In this document: positions 22,850 through 37,180 of the stretch, piece by piece | Position numbering within the stretch: the first letter of the stretch is position 1 | Layout of the letters: each line of letters opens with the position of its first letter | Origin: Ficedula albicollis | Taxonomy: Eukaryota; Chordata; Aves; Passeriformes; Muscicapidae | Length of the DNA stretch: 64,000 bases | Direction of reading: 5' to 3' | Assembly: GCF_000247815.1 (NCBI RefSeq) | Contig: NC_021683.1 | Location: 9,434,286 to 9,498,285 of the forward strand | Translations under genes and position numbers: made by a program | The notes under the pieces: model-generated | Seen by the model: the letters and a program-made list of their open reading frames with translations, nothing else | Databases searched by the model: none | What the model was told of the DNA's origin: nothing

Positions 22850-25800
22850 AGTCTGAGACTATTTATTTTGGTTTAAATCTTATGGTAACTGTCAGCTTCT
22901 CCACCCAAATTAGACCCCATCAGTGAAAGCTGTCATTTCTTGTTCAGTGTTCTTTATGTCCATCTTCAGTAGCAAGAGAAGAAGCACTTGTCCTGTGGCC
23001 AGGCTCTCCTGCTTGTAACAGTGCAAATTAACTGCACCAGTTACTGTGCACAGACACAGCTGCAGAGGGAAAGGGGCACTCCAGATTTGAGACTTCAAGA
23101 TATGCTTGGGCATGTAGACAGGGTTTTTCTTGTTTGTTTTTATAGCTGGCTATTTAATCACAGATGTTTTTCTTGGACAAAGGAAACAAAATAAAAGGCA
23201 ACTATCAGAATTCCCCAGCTGTAATTTTACTGTATGCTATACATTGGATTTAACTCCAGCAGCATGTAGCTGCCCCCTGATTGTTTCAGTATAATCACCT
23301 AATCTAAATCTTGGGGTTTTGTTTTAATGACACAACCTCATGGTTATCTACAATGTATGTCATTCTAGCATAAAAGAATTCAAATTAACAATTTCCCCAA
23401 TGATACAACACTTCAGTAATAAAATTTGTCCTTTTTATCAAGGACAAATACAGAGTTGTTCATGTAGTGTGACACTGAGCAACCTACCTGACCAAGTGAC
23501 TGATGTGCAGGGTGAGGACACTTGCAGGACTCCAACCATAACATTTGTTGCACAAGATGACACTATGACCTATCTTAACAAATAACTTGGCCACCTCCTA
23601 TAATTTCAACATAAGCTGAGGTCTTCCACATTTTCCCATACTAGTGACACTGAGGTAAAAATAACTCCCTGACCTCCAGAATGTAATATGACACGCGAGG
23701 TTTAGTTTCCTTTATCCTCCTGCCTAAGCTCTAACACTAAAGCTCAACTGTTTGCTCTCACTCCACCAAGTCTTCCAGACTCATATAAAAGTAAAGACAA
23801 TAATGTCACCAGTGTCACCAATAAGTGATCATGTGTCATCAAATCAATGTTACTGGTATTCAGAAGGTTCATAGCCTGTGGGATTTCAACCTAGCAGTAA
23901 ACTTAAACAAAAGTAAATACTTTCTTCAGGAACTAAAGTATACCTGTGTCTAAAGCAATCTTTCAGTGTTTTCAAAAGTTTGATTTATGGCACTTCACAG
24001 TATGTGACTGGGAAGCTGAAAAGGCTTTTCATAGTTCTGGGGATCTTGCATAACTCGGGAAACTCTTGGTAGTTCTTAATTAGTCCACTACGATTTGCTC
24101 TGTGGGACACTGCACACACCAAGTAATCAAGAGCCAAGGGGAACAAAGGAGCAAAGTGCAAAACACTCACTTAAAATAGCCTGCTGAGAAATAATTTCTG
24201 AAAAGTTAGCAAAGTCAACCATCATTTTAATTTTAGGGCTGGATGCCTTCTAATAACAGCAAAGAATAGATTTGAAATTGGAACAACTATGCTGGCAGAA
24301 AAAAGACTAAATGCATTAATAGGTCTATCCTATTTACTGCAAAGGCAAATGGACTAGTAATAAATCCCTACTCTTAAAGACTCTTCTAGCACTGAGATAT
24401 TTTAAATCTCAATTATTAAGGTGTACTTTTAAATAGTAATACATCCTGAAAATCTTCCTCATAGAACGTGTAGTCTTGGGCAAGAACTTGAGTGAAAACT
24501 TCAAAGTTGTTCTGACCTTATATTTGTGCAACAACATGGTTTTCTTTCTTTTACAAGGCTTGCTAATTAGAACTTATTTGTCACTCTTACCACATGCACA
24601 CAAGTCTGTTCCCCTTAGAGGCAAAATGTATGAGATCAACATGCATTGGCATATTTCATTAGCACACACTGTGTAGAATCCGCACAGAAAAGTATTTGAA
24701 ATTATTTTTTGAAAACTTTACTTTTAAAGGCAACCTAAACTTGGATCAAATACAACTACAGAATCCCCCAGAAGTCTGAAAGTTTAGGGAATAAAGGCTG
24801 TCCTTACTTCTGTTCATCCAACAACTGTTCCTACACTGTAAAGTACTGTGTTATTATAAGTTCTCTAAATAAAACAGCAGAAAACTTTTATTAAAGGTCC
24901 AAGTTTATTTGTATTGTACAAGTGTTTCAGGGTAATTCAGTAGTTAAGAGAAAAGTAACAGGAGTGCACTAAAAGCAAAGATAGAAGAGTGGGATCAGCA
25001 CTGATGGGGTTGTATGGTAACATGTTCCATTCAAAGTGCCTCTGCTAAGGAACATCTGGTTGTATTTAAATGGCAAAGTTTGGACTCAGCATGATAATAC
25101 AAACAAAATGATGACATTGGCTTCAGCCTCTAGTAACCAGCTGCTTGCAAAAAGAGTGTCAAGTACTGCTGAGTATGATCAGAGTCTTGTAAGTTCCACA
25201 CTCCTGCTTCTAATCAGAGAGAGAGAGAGGCAGGTACCACAAATATATCAACAAAGGACTGACAATAATAGAGAAGGAACTTCACTGTTTTGAAGAAAGT
25301 CTGAGCAGTGGTATTAGAAGGCCAGAGTTACTTTAGATAAAAGAACAACCCTTTAAACTGTCTTTACACAGGCTCATCCAGAAGAAATTTATTTAAATGT
25401 TGTTGAACTAGGTTACAAACATTATAACTAAGGACTTCATATTCTTCAATCACAGTACCCTAATTTGGGACCTGAAACAAGAAAAAAATACTTACTCTTA
25501 AGATGCTATTTTTTGCAGCTACAAATCCTCCTTAGTTTGTTTTTATACATAATCACTTTTAATAGCCTTCAAAATAGACATGGACAAAGAGCATTATCTT
25601 TAAAAATCCCTGCAGTGTTATAAGACTTGTGAAACAATGATTCTGACTCCCATGACGTTTCCAGGAAAACAAAGACTGTGATTCATTCACTCTCATTAAT
25701 AAAAAGCCAGATGCTCATGAGATTAATTCAACACAGATAAGACAATTTGTATAATCAAAGGGTAGGGTCTCAAAGCTGAATGATTTAGTTATCTAAAACA

Positions 25801-28800
25801 TTAAGTCAAACCATCCACTTTAACACAAGTACATGTACAAGAACTATTTTTTTCCAAATAAACCCCCAAATTTTACCAGGAAAAACTTGATGTACTGCAC
25901 ATTCTCCTTGCAATAGAGATTACATGAGCAAGAGAAATGTAAAATTAAAATATAAAGTTTGTAACATTAATCAAAATAGTGATAAAAGAGTCCTGGAGAC
26001 CTTTGAAGTTTACCTGAAGATGGGGATATTTTTGCTGCTGTTTCTTTGCCCTCCTAGCAAAAGTAACATTTGAAAACTTCTCCATGTGTTAGAAGATATC
26101 TATTCCCACTTCTGCTTTGCAGCAAGGACAGCACTGAACAAAAACGGCTTGCAATAATGTGCAACAAAGATATGTGTAAGCAAATAATAAATTTTGGTGA
26201 GAGTAGATAAGGCAGTGAAAAGAAAAAGGTACCTGAAAGGCAACAGAACCAGATAGGACAAATAAAATTAAAAGATGGGATGTCAAAGCTTATTTTACAA
26301 TCTGTTTTAAAAACCCATCAGGATAGGGGAGCTAAGTTTTCCGTAAAAGAAGGACTAATGTTAATCTTCAAAGTATTTAAATAACTGCAGTTGGACAAGA
26401 CAGAGACATCCCACAGTTTCTGTTCCTTAAAGGGATATTTTCTACTCCCCCCTCCTCTGCTCCTAGCTTACTCCACATTTGTACTTTGGTGATTATGACA
26501 GTTAAAAACCAGCCTTTGTAGATGTATTGTTTTCTGCCAGCTTAGTGGGCAGAATTGCCTTACAGAGGGGGCTGGGCAAGTGCCAGCGCCAGAAATGCTG
26601 AAGGCAACTGGAGTAGGAGGAGACTATGCAGCTAAGAGTAGGGGAAGGTAAATATAGAAGCTAAACTTAGACCTTTCCCTTTAATTGCATAGCACATTGG
26701 TGGCTGTAGTCACTCACATCTGTACCTGCTTAATCCATCTACCACGGAAATTTGTATGATGGAAAGATGAAGGTTAAAAAAAAGGGCAAAGGATCAGTGA
26801 ATTTGTTTTTGTAAACAAAGTCATTCAGCTTTAACCAAAGAAAAGACACAGGTGCACTTCCATTTATTTTTTAACTGATTCTGTCTTCTGAAATACATGG
26901 TTGATACTGTGTTTGTTGTTCGAAATTATTAAGGTTGAAAAACTACCAAAAAATAATCTCTGCTTTTAAGTACTTATAAAAATTTGCATTTGCTGGATCT
27001 GGCTAAACTCCCAGATTTACTGTCCTGAATAATTTCATGACCTCTGTGTGTAACTCCTGTGTCCACAGAACGTACACTTCAAAACAAACGTCAAAGTGGA
27101 CCCAGGACTCATTAATCTCATGTGGTAGAATACCAGAAGGAACCAGCATAAACCATGAAACACATGACTGGAAGCAATATTTCCATCCTAAGTTCCAAGT
27201 TGCAGTGAGTACTACTGACATTTACACAGCACCCCTTCAGTGCTGACCCTTAAGGAGCTCAGTGCACGCTCATTCTTCCATTAATTAAGTGCATGAGCAA
27301 CACATTCTTGGGGGACTTATGCTGTAAGGATATGCTTAAACTCACCAGAATGAACTTGTGATCAAGCACAAAGCTGATGTATAAGGTTCCAAATTCACTT
27401 AGGTATAACAGCAATTTTTACCTTGGTTTTGTCATGTTCTACAACCATTTAATGAGTATCGTGTGGATTTGGTTTCCTGTAATCTGATGCTTTCAATTTG
27501 GTTTGTTCAGGAGTATTTAATAGTTTTTTTCTTCAAGCTTTTTGAGTTGAATTACATTTTCTAAGATGTATCTAAGTGGCAATATTAGTCAGACACAAAA
27601 AAGCAGATAGGGCAAAACTCACAGACTTAACCAAAACTCATCTGGCTTTGCTGTCATTAGCTGAAGGAGATAAGATCTTAACTTGATTAAATTAGTATCA
27701 GATAAAACCCTAGTGGAAACAAAATCTTTTTTAGCTGTTTTTGTCTGCTAGCATTTACAGAATACACACTTCTGTATAAACATTACTTACCAGTGGCTAT
27801 TTATGGAGCATCAGGGAAGAACCATAAAATAATGTAATCTGTAACAAGAGAAGAAATAAAGGAGTCCAGACTTACATTTCACTTCCATAGTAAAATGGAA
27901 AAAGTCATTTATAAAATATGAACCTTACCAAAATGAACAAAAATACCTATCTGGATGATTATTCTGAGGTTTGTTTCTGCTAACTTGCAAACATTTCAGA
28001 AGCATTGTCTAGCCTTATGATCTCCCATACCAATGTCTATAGTGTTTTAAGTTCTCATAATTCAGGTGGTGAACTTTTATTTTGAAACCCTCAAATGGGC
28101 ACTTTTTCTAATAAATATTTTTCAAAGTTCAAAATTAAAATGTCATTCTCTATACTTCCTGTATATGCCTAATAATTCATTTCCTCTGCCTTGTTAGTTC
28201 TCATCTATTTCTTGTTCCTAAAGGCAATTTTATAATTAGCTCACATTTTATGAATCCATTTTTTTTTTTTGAGTAGTGAATGCTGTCTACAGTAGATTCA
28301 ATTATGAGAGAGTTTAAAATGCAGTCTAGCAACAACTGAAATCAGCTGCATCTTTTACATTCACACTCAATCCCCTTTTTGGTTAACGTGTGAGACAACT
28401 GTTGCAAATACCCACCTACCTGAAAATCCTGTACTATAGAACACAGGGAACCAGCACATGTGTAGAATGACTAAACACTATTACCATCTAATGACTGCTT
28501 TCTGGTTCATATTATCTTTGTAACAACAATCAGTTGCATATTGTAAGGATTTGATTATATTCTGCGGATGTCATCTATGTTTTTATCTTCTGTCAGTGCT
28601 GTGTAAGTGGCTTAAAAACAAAGAAGTCGCCTATCAGGGCCGTTAAGCTCCCAGAAGGCAGCAGACTGGTTTTGTTTGCTGCTTTGCAACACTGCCAGTA
28701 GCTTTAGCAGGTAATAGATTTAGTATAGTTTGTGTTTGACAGAAACCAAACAAAGAGTTGAGACAAACACAATTAAAGAGCTGAGATGATCAGGCTCCTG

Positions 28801-29790
28801 CCAATGAGAGTTTGTTTTGCTATGGTGCTTTATAGATCAGAAATAAAGTCTAACGTAATTATCTTCTTCATGTGCACTTAAAAAGCCAACTTTTAACAAA
28901 AAGACCCCATACTTTCTTCATTCATTTTTATCCAAACACAATGTCATGAATATCTGGAGATATAGATGAGCGCAGCAGTTGCTTGGTAGCCTGATTGTCT
29001 CTGTGACAACGAAGGAAAACAACTCCTTGATAAAACACACAACCTTTGAGAGAGGAAGCGAACAGAAATCAGAAATGTAAGCCTTGTGGCAATAGAATTA
29101 GACTCCACTATTGCATTTACTAGCACATTTATGGTATTACAGTGCAGAGTTTGCCTTTCCCTCTTCTTTTATGGCCTTATGATTTTTATTTGCCCCTAAG
29201 ATTTTTACCCTCCTGAAAAACTTCACCTCTGACTTATCTGTGTCAGATGGTAGATAATAACCTTGGACCAGGGAAGGGAGGAGTAATTAAATTGTTTAGA
29301 GTGAGAATTATCCTGCCTCCTGAGCCCTGTTGTCTTTTGAGGCACTGACCTTCCCTTTGCCTCGCAGGGAGCAGCAAAAAGGCAATAAAAGAACATTAAG
29401 AGGGGGCTGCGGCCCGGGGTTCATTGGCTTAGACAGGTTAAAAGTATTAAACTCCTAGAGGAAGACAAGAAAGCTTTCATTACACCCCAGACAGATCTGC
29501 TGAATGGCCAATTCCTTACTATTATACACAGGCACCATGAGGCGCTTTTAATCACGATTCTGGTCAGTCTATTATACGTATTTTAACAGAGCCAAATTTT
29601 GGGTGTAGCTGCGCCCCTCTTGGAGGCTGGAACACAACGGTACCGTTCTATTCTCATTTTCTTATCTCTTATAACGAGTGCATAGGACCTATGCAGTGGA
29701 AACCCAAAATATCACCAGATTTTAGGGTTTCCACCCTCTCAGGCCCCTCAGATCTGAGGGTCTTTCAGGTGTAACTCATGCGGGTGTGAC
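22850..29790. other. Intergenic, upstream of SLC7A6
   Basis: No convincing gene. 28590-29570 has a less AT-biased, complex texture than its surroundings and lies next to the CpG island, so it could include conserved regulatory sequence. That is only an impression and needs alignment to other birds. Exon-like segments at 25462-26056 (minus) and 27069-27204 (plus) are listed in the findings. Confidence 0.4.
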
Positions 29791-30109
29791 TTCGTGCAGG
29801 TCCCCGGGGCTTCACGAGAGCTCCGTGTGGCCGAGGCCCTGAGGGAGCGCGGGGCGCGGCAGGGCCCCCGGCCCGGGCCGGGGAAGGCGCCGTGCCTCCC
29901 CCGGGCTGGGGAAGAGCCGTACCGTCAGCGCTAGGGCTCCTCTCCGTCCTGCCCTCCCGGGGCAGGGGGAGGCTGCTGGTCCCCCGCCCCGGCTGCGGCG
30001 GGACAGGCGGCGGCGGCTCTCCTCACCCAGCGGTAGCGGAGGGGCCGGCGCGAACTCCGCGGGGCAGGGGGGAGCTCCGGCCCTGCAAACACCTCCCTGC
30101 GCACCAGCG

Positions 30110-30132
30110 NNNNNNNNNNNNNNNNNNNNNNN
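30110..30132. other. Assembly gap (23 N)
   Basis: Run of N inside the CpG island. The bases that resume at 30133 (CCGGGTGAGG...) are the same as those at 31090. Confidence 1.
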
Positions 30133-30579
30133 CCGGGTGAGGTTTCGGCTTCCTTCCGCGCTCTCCTTCTGCTCCCTTCACCCTGAGGGAAGGCGGGCAG
30201 GGAGCGGCCTCAGCGCAGGGAGTGCTGGCGGCAGCGCCCGCCCTGCAGAGCATCTGGGGCGGCGGCTTTGGCGACCCGGGCTGCTGCAAGTGTGCGGTGC
30301 TAGCAAGATAAATGCCGTGTGTGTTTCCGTATTGTCTCTAAAGGGCGCCCCGACTCTGACAGCCCCGTTCTGAGGCGGGTGCCTGCAACTACTTCCTTCC
30401 CGGGGCTGTCCGCAAGGCTTGAAATCCGTGTGAACCTCGCTTATTTTATAAGGAGAAAGAGGGTCCCCGCCGCTTGTGGGGAGCGGAGCGGCCTCGCAGA
30501 GGAGAAGTGACAGCTCTGCAGATGATCCCCCCTCCTGCAGCCCCCCAGGGGCTCAGGCCGGCGGCGACAGCCCCTGGGG
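30133..30579 (+). repeat. First copy of a 445-base exact duplication (probable assembly artefact)
   Basis: The same sequence reappears 957 bases downstream. I found no difference until position 30580 (G versus T at 31537), and the two then share CACGC before this copy runs into the poly-C tract. Exact identity, with an N gap on one side and a homopolymer on the other, points to a gap-filling error rather than a biological duplication. Confidence 0.85.
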
Positions 30580-30584
30580 GCACG

Positions 30585-31089
<505 letters not shown>

Positions 31090-31093
<4 letters not shown>

Positions 31094-31536
31094 GTGAGGT
31101 TTCGGCTTCCTTCCGCGCTCTCCTTCTGCTCCCTTCACCCTGAGGGAAGGCGGGCAGGGAGCGGCCTCAGCGCAGGGAGTGCTGGCGGCAGCGCCCGCCC
31201 TGCAGAGCATCTGGGGCGGCGGCTTTGGCGACCCGGGCTGCTGCAAGTGTGCGGTGCTAGCAAGATAAATGCCGTGTGTGTTTCCGTATTGTCTCTAAAG
31301 GGCGCCCCGACTCTGACAGCCCCGTTCTGAGGCGGGTGCCTGCAACTACTTCCTTCCCGGGGCTGTCCGCAAGGCTTGAAATCCGTGTGAACCTCGCTTA
31401 TTTTATAAGGAGAAAGAGGGTCCCCGCCGCTTGTGGGGAGCGGAGCGGCCTCGCAGAGGAGAAGTGACAGCTCTGCAGATGATCCCCCCTCCTGCAGCCC
31501 CCCAGGGGCTCAGGCCGGCGGCGACAGCCCCTGGGG
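31090..31536 (+). repeat. Second copy of the 445-base exact duplication
   Basis: This copy has continuous unique sequence on both sides, GC-rich to the left (30988-31089) and ordinary downstream sequence to the right. It is more likely to be the true locus. Confidence 0.85.
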
Positions 31537-31639
31537 TCACGCTTATGGCGACTCGAGGGTGGCTTTGGGCAGCCACGTGTTCCTTTAGTGCTTTTTGGTG
31601 GTGGGTGCAGGTAATGCTCTGCTAGCGAGCCGTGGCACG

Positions 31640-34600
31640 GCACTGAACTGGGTTTAGTGAGACCCTCAGGTCAGCACGCCTTTGCTTGCTGGCGTTCAGT
31701 AGTGATTTTGATTGTTTTATGTGTTTTTAAAATGAAGCGTATTAATTATTATCTGATCAGGTGCCACCTAAAGAGTACACATGGGTGTAGCAGGTACCTT
31801 TTTGCGGATTTTTCCCCCTTTTTAAGAGGTTTCTGCTTTTCTGCCCCAGCATGAAAAATAAGGTGAATTACTTCAACAAACTGTTGTTCCTGCTGTCTTT
31901 ATCTGGGGCTTGTATAAAATTCGCCAGATGTTCCTCTCACTGCAGCTGCTCTGTGCACTCCCAGCCTAAATCAAGACTGATCAAAGAGCTTACTTCTGTT
32001 TGTTTCCTTGGAAATATGAAAATAATGAAAACTATGAAAAAATATGAAAATATGACTTACTACCCTCTGATAAACTATCAAGTTAAGAAACTCTCATAGT
32101 AACTTCTCTTTCATGTTTTTTTACTTGACAAACATACCTTGTCCTTTTTTTTTTAAGAAACGAATGCTACAACAAATTCTATTTGATCGAAAGTTTGTTG
32201 GTAGGATTTTTTTTAATGTGCTGAAGATGGTGTGTTTGTATATGTGGGCACGAAAGAGCTGGTTGAGCAGATCAGATCTTTACTGGGAATTGTTTTTGTT
32301 GCACGGGCTTCCTGTCTGTTAAGCATATATATGGTAGGGCAGTGATTGTTCTCTCACCAGAAAAACATATCCTAGACAAGCTGTAAGCCTTTCCCATGTA
32401 AATGTTCAGACTATGAGGTGCCTAAACATATACATTGCAATGAATAAGTGTTTCTGAGACTTTCAGCCTTTGCTGTGTTGGTGCCTGGAGACTTTGATGC
32501 CCTTTGCCTATATAGAGCAATCTTGAATCTTGCTCGTAGGGCCAGACATTGTGTTCAGAAATAGGAGTCTTACATCAGATATATATGAATAGCCAAAGTG
32601 TGTATGTGAAGCTGTGCTACAATGAGAGTTGTTTTATGCAATCAAGAACTAAGGAAGACAGAAGCAAGAGCACCAGAAATCTCCCCTAATGAGCAGGTAT
32701 TGTATAAAAGCACAGCAGACACAGTAAATGTTTAGCAGTTTGGTGCTTCATCTTGGTCATAAATCACTTGCAGGTTCATCCCAGGTCGAGCAACTGACGA
32801 CTGTTCTGCTTAGTGGGAGAAAGGGGATCTTGGCAGACGGTTCCTCTTTCCCTCCCCTTAAAGAAGGGCCACCCTGTAATGCAGTATTGGTACATTGCTA
32901 ATTGCATGTTAACCTGCCATCAGCTCCTCTGGTACCTGGTTGCAGTATGATAGGTCTTACCAGAAGATACATTTTTGATGAAACAGTGAAATGATCCTAG
33001 CTTCAGATCACTATCCTGTTTCCTTATCATAACTTTCTATCAATAGCAGTCATTTCAGTGAAAAAAAAAAACTACATATATCAGCAAAAAGATTCTTCAC
33101 ATCTGCACTGATCAGCAAAAAAAGAGTTGAAGACACTGTGTTGCCCAAGGGTGAGCGATGAGGAAATCCACATGTTGGTTAGCTAGTGTGAAGGCAGAAC
33201 CCTGCATTAGACACTCATGTGTCTGGCTTTGACAGCGTTAGAGATTGTTCTGATAGTATTTTTAGCTGCAGTATATTTGGATTATTGTGTATTAAAAATG
33301 TATACTATTTGTCTCTGTTTCTCCTCCTCCAAGTCTCTCTTTTGTTTCCACTGAAATAATGATCTTGTGACAGAATCATGGGTTTTAACATATGTGTGTT
33401 TTCACGGACATAGCTTCAGTTTTCTCTAGTCTCTGCTTGCCCTCTTCCTTGGTAAGTTTTTTTTCCAGTTGGTCAAAGCTGCAGATTCTGATTTCACTTA
33501 AAATTAAGTGAGCTACTTGAAAGAAAAAACCTGCCAGAGTTTTGTCAGAGGTGGTATAATGCATCACGTGACTCAGGCAAATAAGCAATTCCTGCCCTGA
33601 AGGCTTTAAAAGGCACATAAAACAAACAAGACTAGAGAACAGAATGAAGTATCCAATCTTCAGTGAGCTGTTGTACACACCTTCAAAGCAAATCATAGCT
33701 GTTATCATATTCCCAAAATAGGGAATAACAAAAGCAGGCTCGGTGGGGAAGAAGGAGAACTGGGGGACAAAACTAGCTAGATTGAGAGATACTGTGATTG
33801 TTCTTTCCTGGGTGGAGATAGCAGGGCAAGAAACAGTCAAGGTCATCAGTAACAAAACTGTATAAAACTGCAGTCATGTGCTGCTAATTGAGGTGGAGGC
33901 ACTTGAACGCAGCTAATTAAATGCCCCTCTGAACTCCAGACCATGAGGTAAATCATGGTTACTGTTCGTGCAAAACTGGCTCTGCGTTAACACACCAGGT
34001 TTGATGTGATTTGAATTTTTCAATTGACTTAGATCATCAAAATGCATGAGTATTCCAAGTAATATGTGAATGCTTCTGATCAATTTATACTTTGGAAGGT
34101 GTTCAGGAGGAAATGGGAATGATGATTAGGATATTTAATTTTGAAATAATAAATCTGTGCAGTTACCACCAAAACAGTGTTTTACATTTGTGATCAGTTC
34201 TTAACATATTTATGCAGTTTTGTCCTTTCGCTGTAAGGGCTGAAAATGAACATGGCATGTTTTCAAATGGCAGTTGGATGTCATAATAGTAGCTGTAGTA
34301 TTCTTGTTCCTTCCGCTGACATTTGTTCAGGGTGAATTGCCTTCTGAAAAACATTTGCAGCTAGTGTCCTGTCCCAAGTTCTTTTCATGGAAATGGAAAG
34401 ACTTAGTTTGGAGTTGAATGATATTTTTATACAAGTGTCACAAGTGTTCTTTAAAATCCATTTCTTACAGCCAAATTAGTCATGAAAACATCTGCTTTGA
34501 TTATTTGTTCTGCTGTTTTGCAGAGCTTTCTGATGATTGCATCATATTTATGATTGATTAATGATTGTATGCAATTGCAGATAATAACTTCCTCTTGTAA

Positions 34601-36616
34601 AGCAAACAAATAATGTTGTGAATTTTTAGAGCACATGTATTTTTGGAGACTTAACTCTACTACCCCACTAACGGAAAGTCAGGCGGTAAGTGGTTGCAAA
34701 TGAATTTGGTACAACATAGATGGAAGAGTAAATAAAAAGAGAAGCAGGTAAAAACTGGTGTTATAAATTTACTTTGCTTCTTTGCAGTTTTGCTGGCACT
34801 CATCTGTAGAAACTGTGGGGATGCCTCTCTTCTAGTAAACTTAATTCTGTTGGAGGTGCCTTGTAATACTCAAGCTTTTAAGTTCTGAAATGGCAGTGAT
34901 TAGTTTCTGGAAGTTTGAGAAAATTTTGTCTAATTATAAGTGTGAAATTTGATGTCTTCTGATGATGATCTGTGATACTAGATGTTGTCTCATATAAATG
35001 GTAAAATGTGTGTTTAGTAATTAAGCATCTTTAAAGTGTTTATTTGGAGTATGGAGGGGAAAATAAATCAGAAGTCATCCAGCTAAACAGACTGAGGATC
35101 TCCCTTTGTGTTATTTGAAAGAACACCGTCTCTAAAGATTCATGAGTTGGAGATGGATGATGCACTATTTTTCAATGAAAAATTTTTACTCAATTTCAGT
35201 AGAGGTTATTTTTTTAATTGGTTGTAAATAATCTTTATAATTTTTACATCTTTATTCTAGTTCAGGGATGTCAGATTTTCTGTGCTTTAGTATACAGGTG
35301 TTTGCTTTATGATAAAGGAGAGTATTCACTCCAGAAAGGTGTGCCTGCAAGAGCTTGTATGTTCATACGTTACTAGATGCACAGGTACTTTGGGTGACTG
35401 CAGATTGACCTTTCAAAATTCCCATATTCAGGTTTTTTGTTTTCTCAGTTGACAAGTTTGTTGCAGTTAGAAAACCTTTTGTAAAAGGTTTTACAAAAAA
35501 CCTTTTGTAGTATTACCTCCAAAAAAGTGCAAAATTCACCCCACACTAGATTAGCTGCTTTATTCTAATTGACCCAGATTTTCAATTTTTTTCTATTCTA
35601 TAGTAAATGGCTGAAGTATACACTAAAGGTTTAATCAGGGGCATGGCAAATGAATAGTTGTGAAATTAATTCTGATAGATATGTAGGACCTATTCTTTGT
35701 GCAGGTGATAAGCTAGTAATCTTAAACTTGTGTAAAATGATTCTAATGGGTCTTATTCAGAATTATCAATGTCTTCTTGAGTTAAGAGGTTTTATTAGTA
35801 GTAACTTGCTTTTGGAAGGCATGGGAGCATTTTCTGGAGACTTCAGAAGAAGGTGGCTCTTTTCCAGTCAGTCAGTTCTGAAGCAGAGGAAAGACGTTAA
35901 TTTCTGTGTCCTTAGATACTGTTAAATACAACTGCTGATGGAGGAATTTGGATTGAAACTACTATGAGTTTTTATGTACAGTCTGTATTTCTAGATAACT
36001 GAGTAAGGAGGCAATGAGATCTGGAAACAGTTCTGGGGTGGGAGCAAACTGTGGTGTCAGAAGTCAAGGGCTGGCTCAAGGGCATGGTGGAGTGAGTACC
36101 TCTGCCAATGGCCCTTAGCAAGAGCCCTCTGTGCACTGATAACTACTGATTACTAGATCACTCATAAATTACCTGTGTAAGCACAGTAATTGCATTGGTA
36201 TTTTTAGTATTGCAGTACATCTATGTTCATGCTTAGAACTTCCATTTTAGTCTTGTGGTACTTAATGTTCCTGTAGCATCTCACTGTCCTTCTTTCTGTT
36301 CTTCTGGTCTTCTCAATATAGGGTTCCTTTAATTCTGTCCTTCCTATAGTTTTGTTTGTTTGTTTTCCTAATGGTAGAAGTTCCTCTCTCATCCTAAGTT
36401 AAATAGAAATTTGTCTCTTGGTTTGTGCTGGTTCTTCTGTTTTACTGTGCATGAATTTGACTTTGAGTAAAAAAAAACCAAACATGAAGCAGCAAGAGGA
36501 AATATCTTAATGTATGCTTGTAAGTCATGGGGTAAAAAGGTGGAAAGAAGATTTTGCAAGAAAGTCATGGGATAAAAAAATTTATAGTGATTTCAGCTGT
36601 CTATATTTTGTTTTAG
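31640..36616 (+). other. SLC7A6: SLC7A6 intron 1 (inferred)
   Basis: Between the CpG island and the first coding exon I see no conserved exon. A 156-codon open frame lies on the minus strand at 33385-33855 (see findings), and a short A/T inverted repeat at 35471-35508. Otherwise unremarkable AT-rich DNA. Confidence 0.5.
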
Positions 36617-37180
36617 ATTGTGATTTGGAGTCGTGGAGAATTCACAGTCTTTCCACAATGGCAGAAAGGACAGATATTGCAAAATCACAAATTTCACTGG
36701 CTGAATACAGCCCCGTCAAGCAATCAAAAAGGACAGATCGAAGTAGAAAGCAAGCTGGAGAAGAAAATACATTGCAACTGAAGAAAGAAATATCTTTAAT
36801 AAATGGGATAAGCCTTATAGTAGGCAACATGATTGGTTCAGGTATCTTTGTTTCTCCCAAAGGAGTTCTCATCTACAGCAAATCTTACGGATTGTCTTTA
36901 ATAATTTGGGCAATTGGAGGGATATTTTCAGTTTTTGGAGCTCTCTGCTATGCTGAACTTGGAACCACTATTACGAAGTCAGGAGCCAGCTATGCATATA
37001 TCTTGGAGTCTTTTGGGAGCTTCATTGCTTTTATTCGTTTGTGGACCTCACTCCTAATTGTTGAACCAACTAGTCAGGCAATCATTGCCATCACCTTTGC
37101 TAACTACCTAGTTCAACCTTTCTTCCCTACTTGTGACCCTCCGTATATGGCTTGTCGTCTCTTAGCAGCTGCTTGTGAAT
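36617..37180 (+). CDS. SLC7A6: SLC7A6 first coding exon (5' UTR to 36657)
   Basis: Acceptor TTTTGTTTTAG at 36616, donor GTGAAT|GTAAGT. Encodes residues 1-174: a variable cytoplasmic N-terminus ([11 protein letters not shown]), then TM1-TM4 with [10 protein letters not shown] and [15 protein letters not shown]. The upstream in-frame ATG at 36514 lies before the acceptor and is intronic. Confidence 0.95.

Noticed and set aside
36514..36657. Upstream in-frame ATG extending the SLC7A6 N-terminus
   Set aside because: The sequence before 36617 is intron (TTTTGTTTTAG acceptor at its end). The resulting peptide is unlike the family, and the ATG at 36658 has strong context and gives the expected length.
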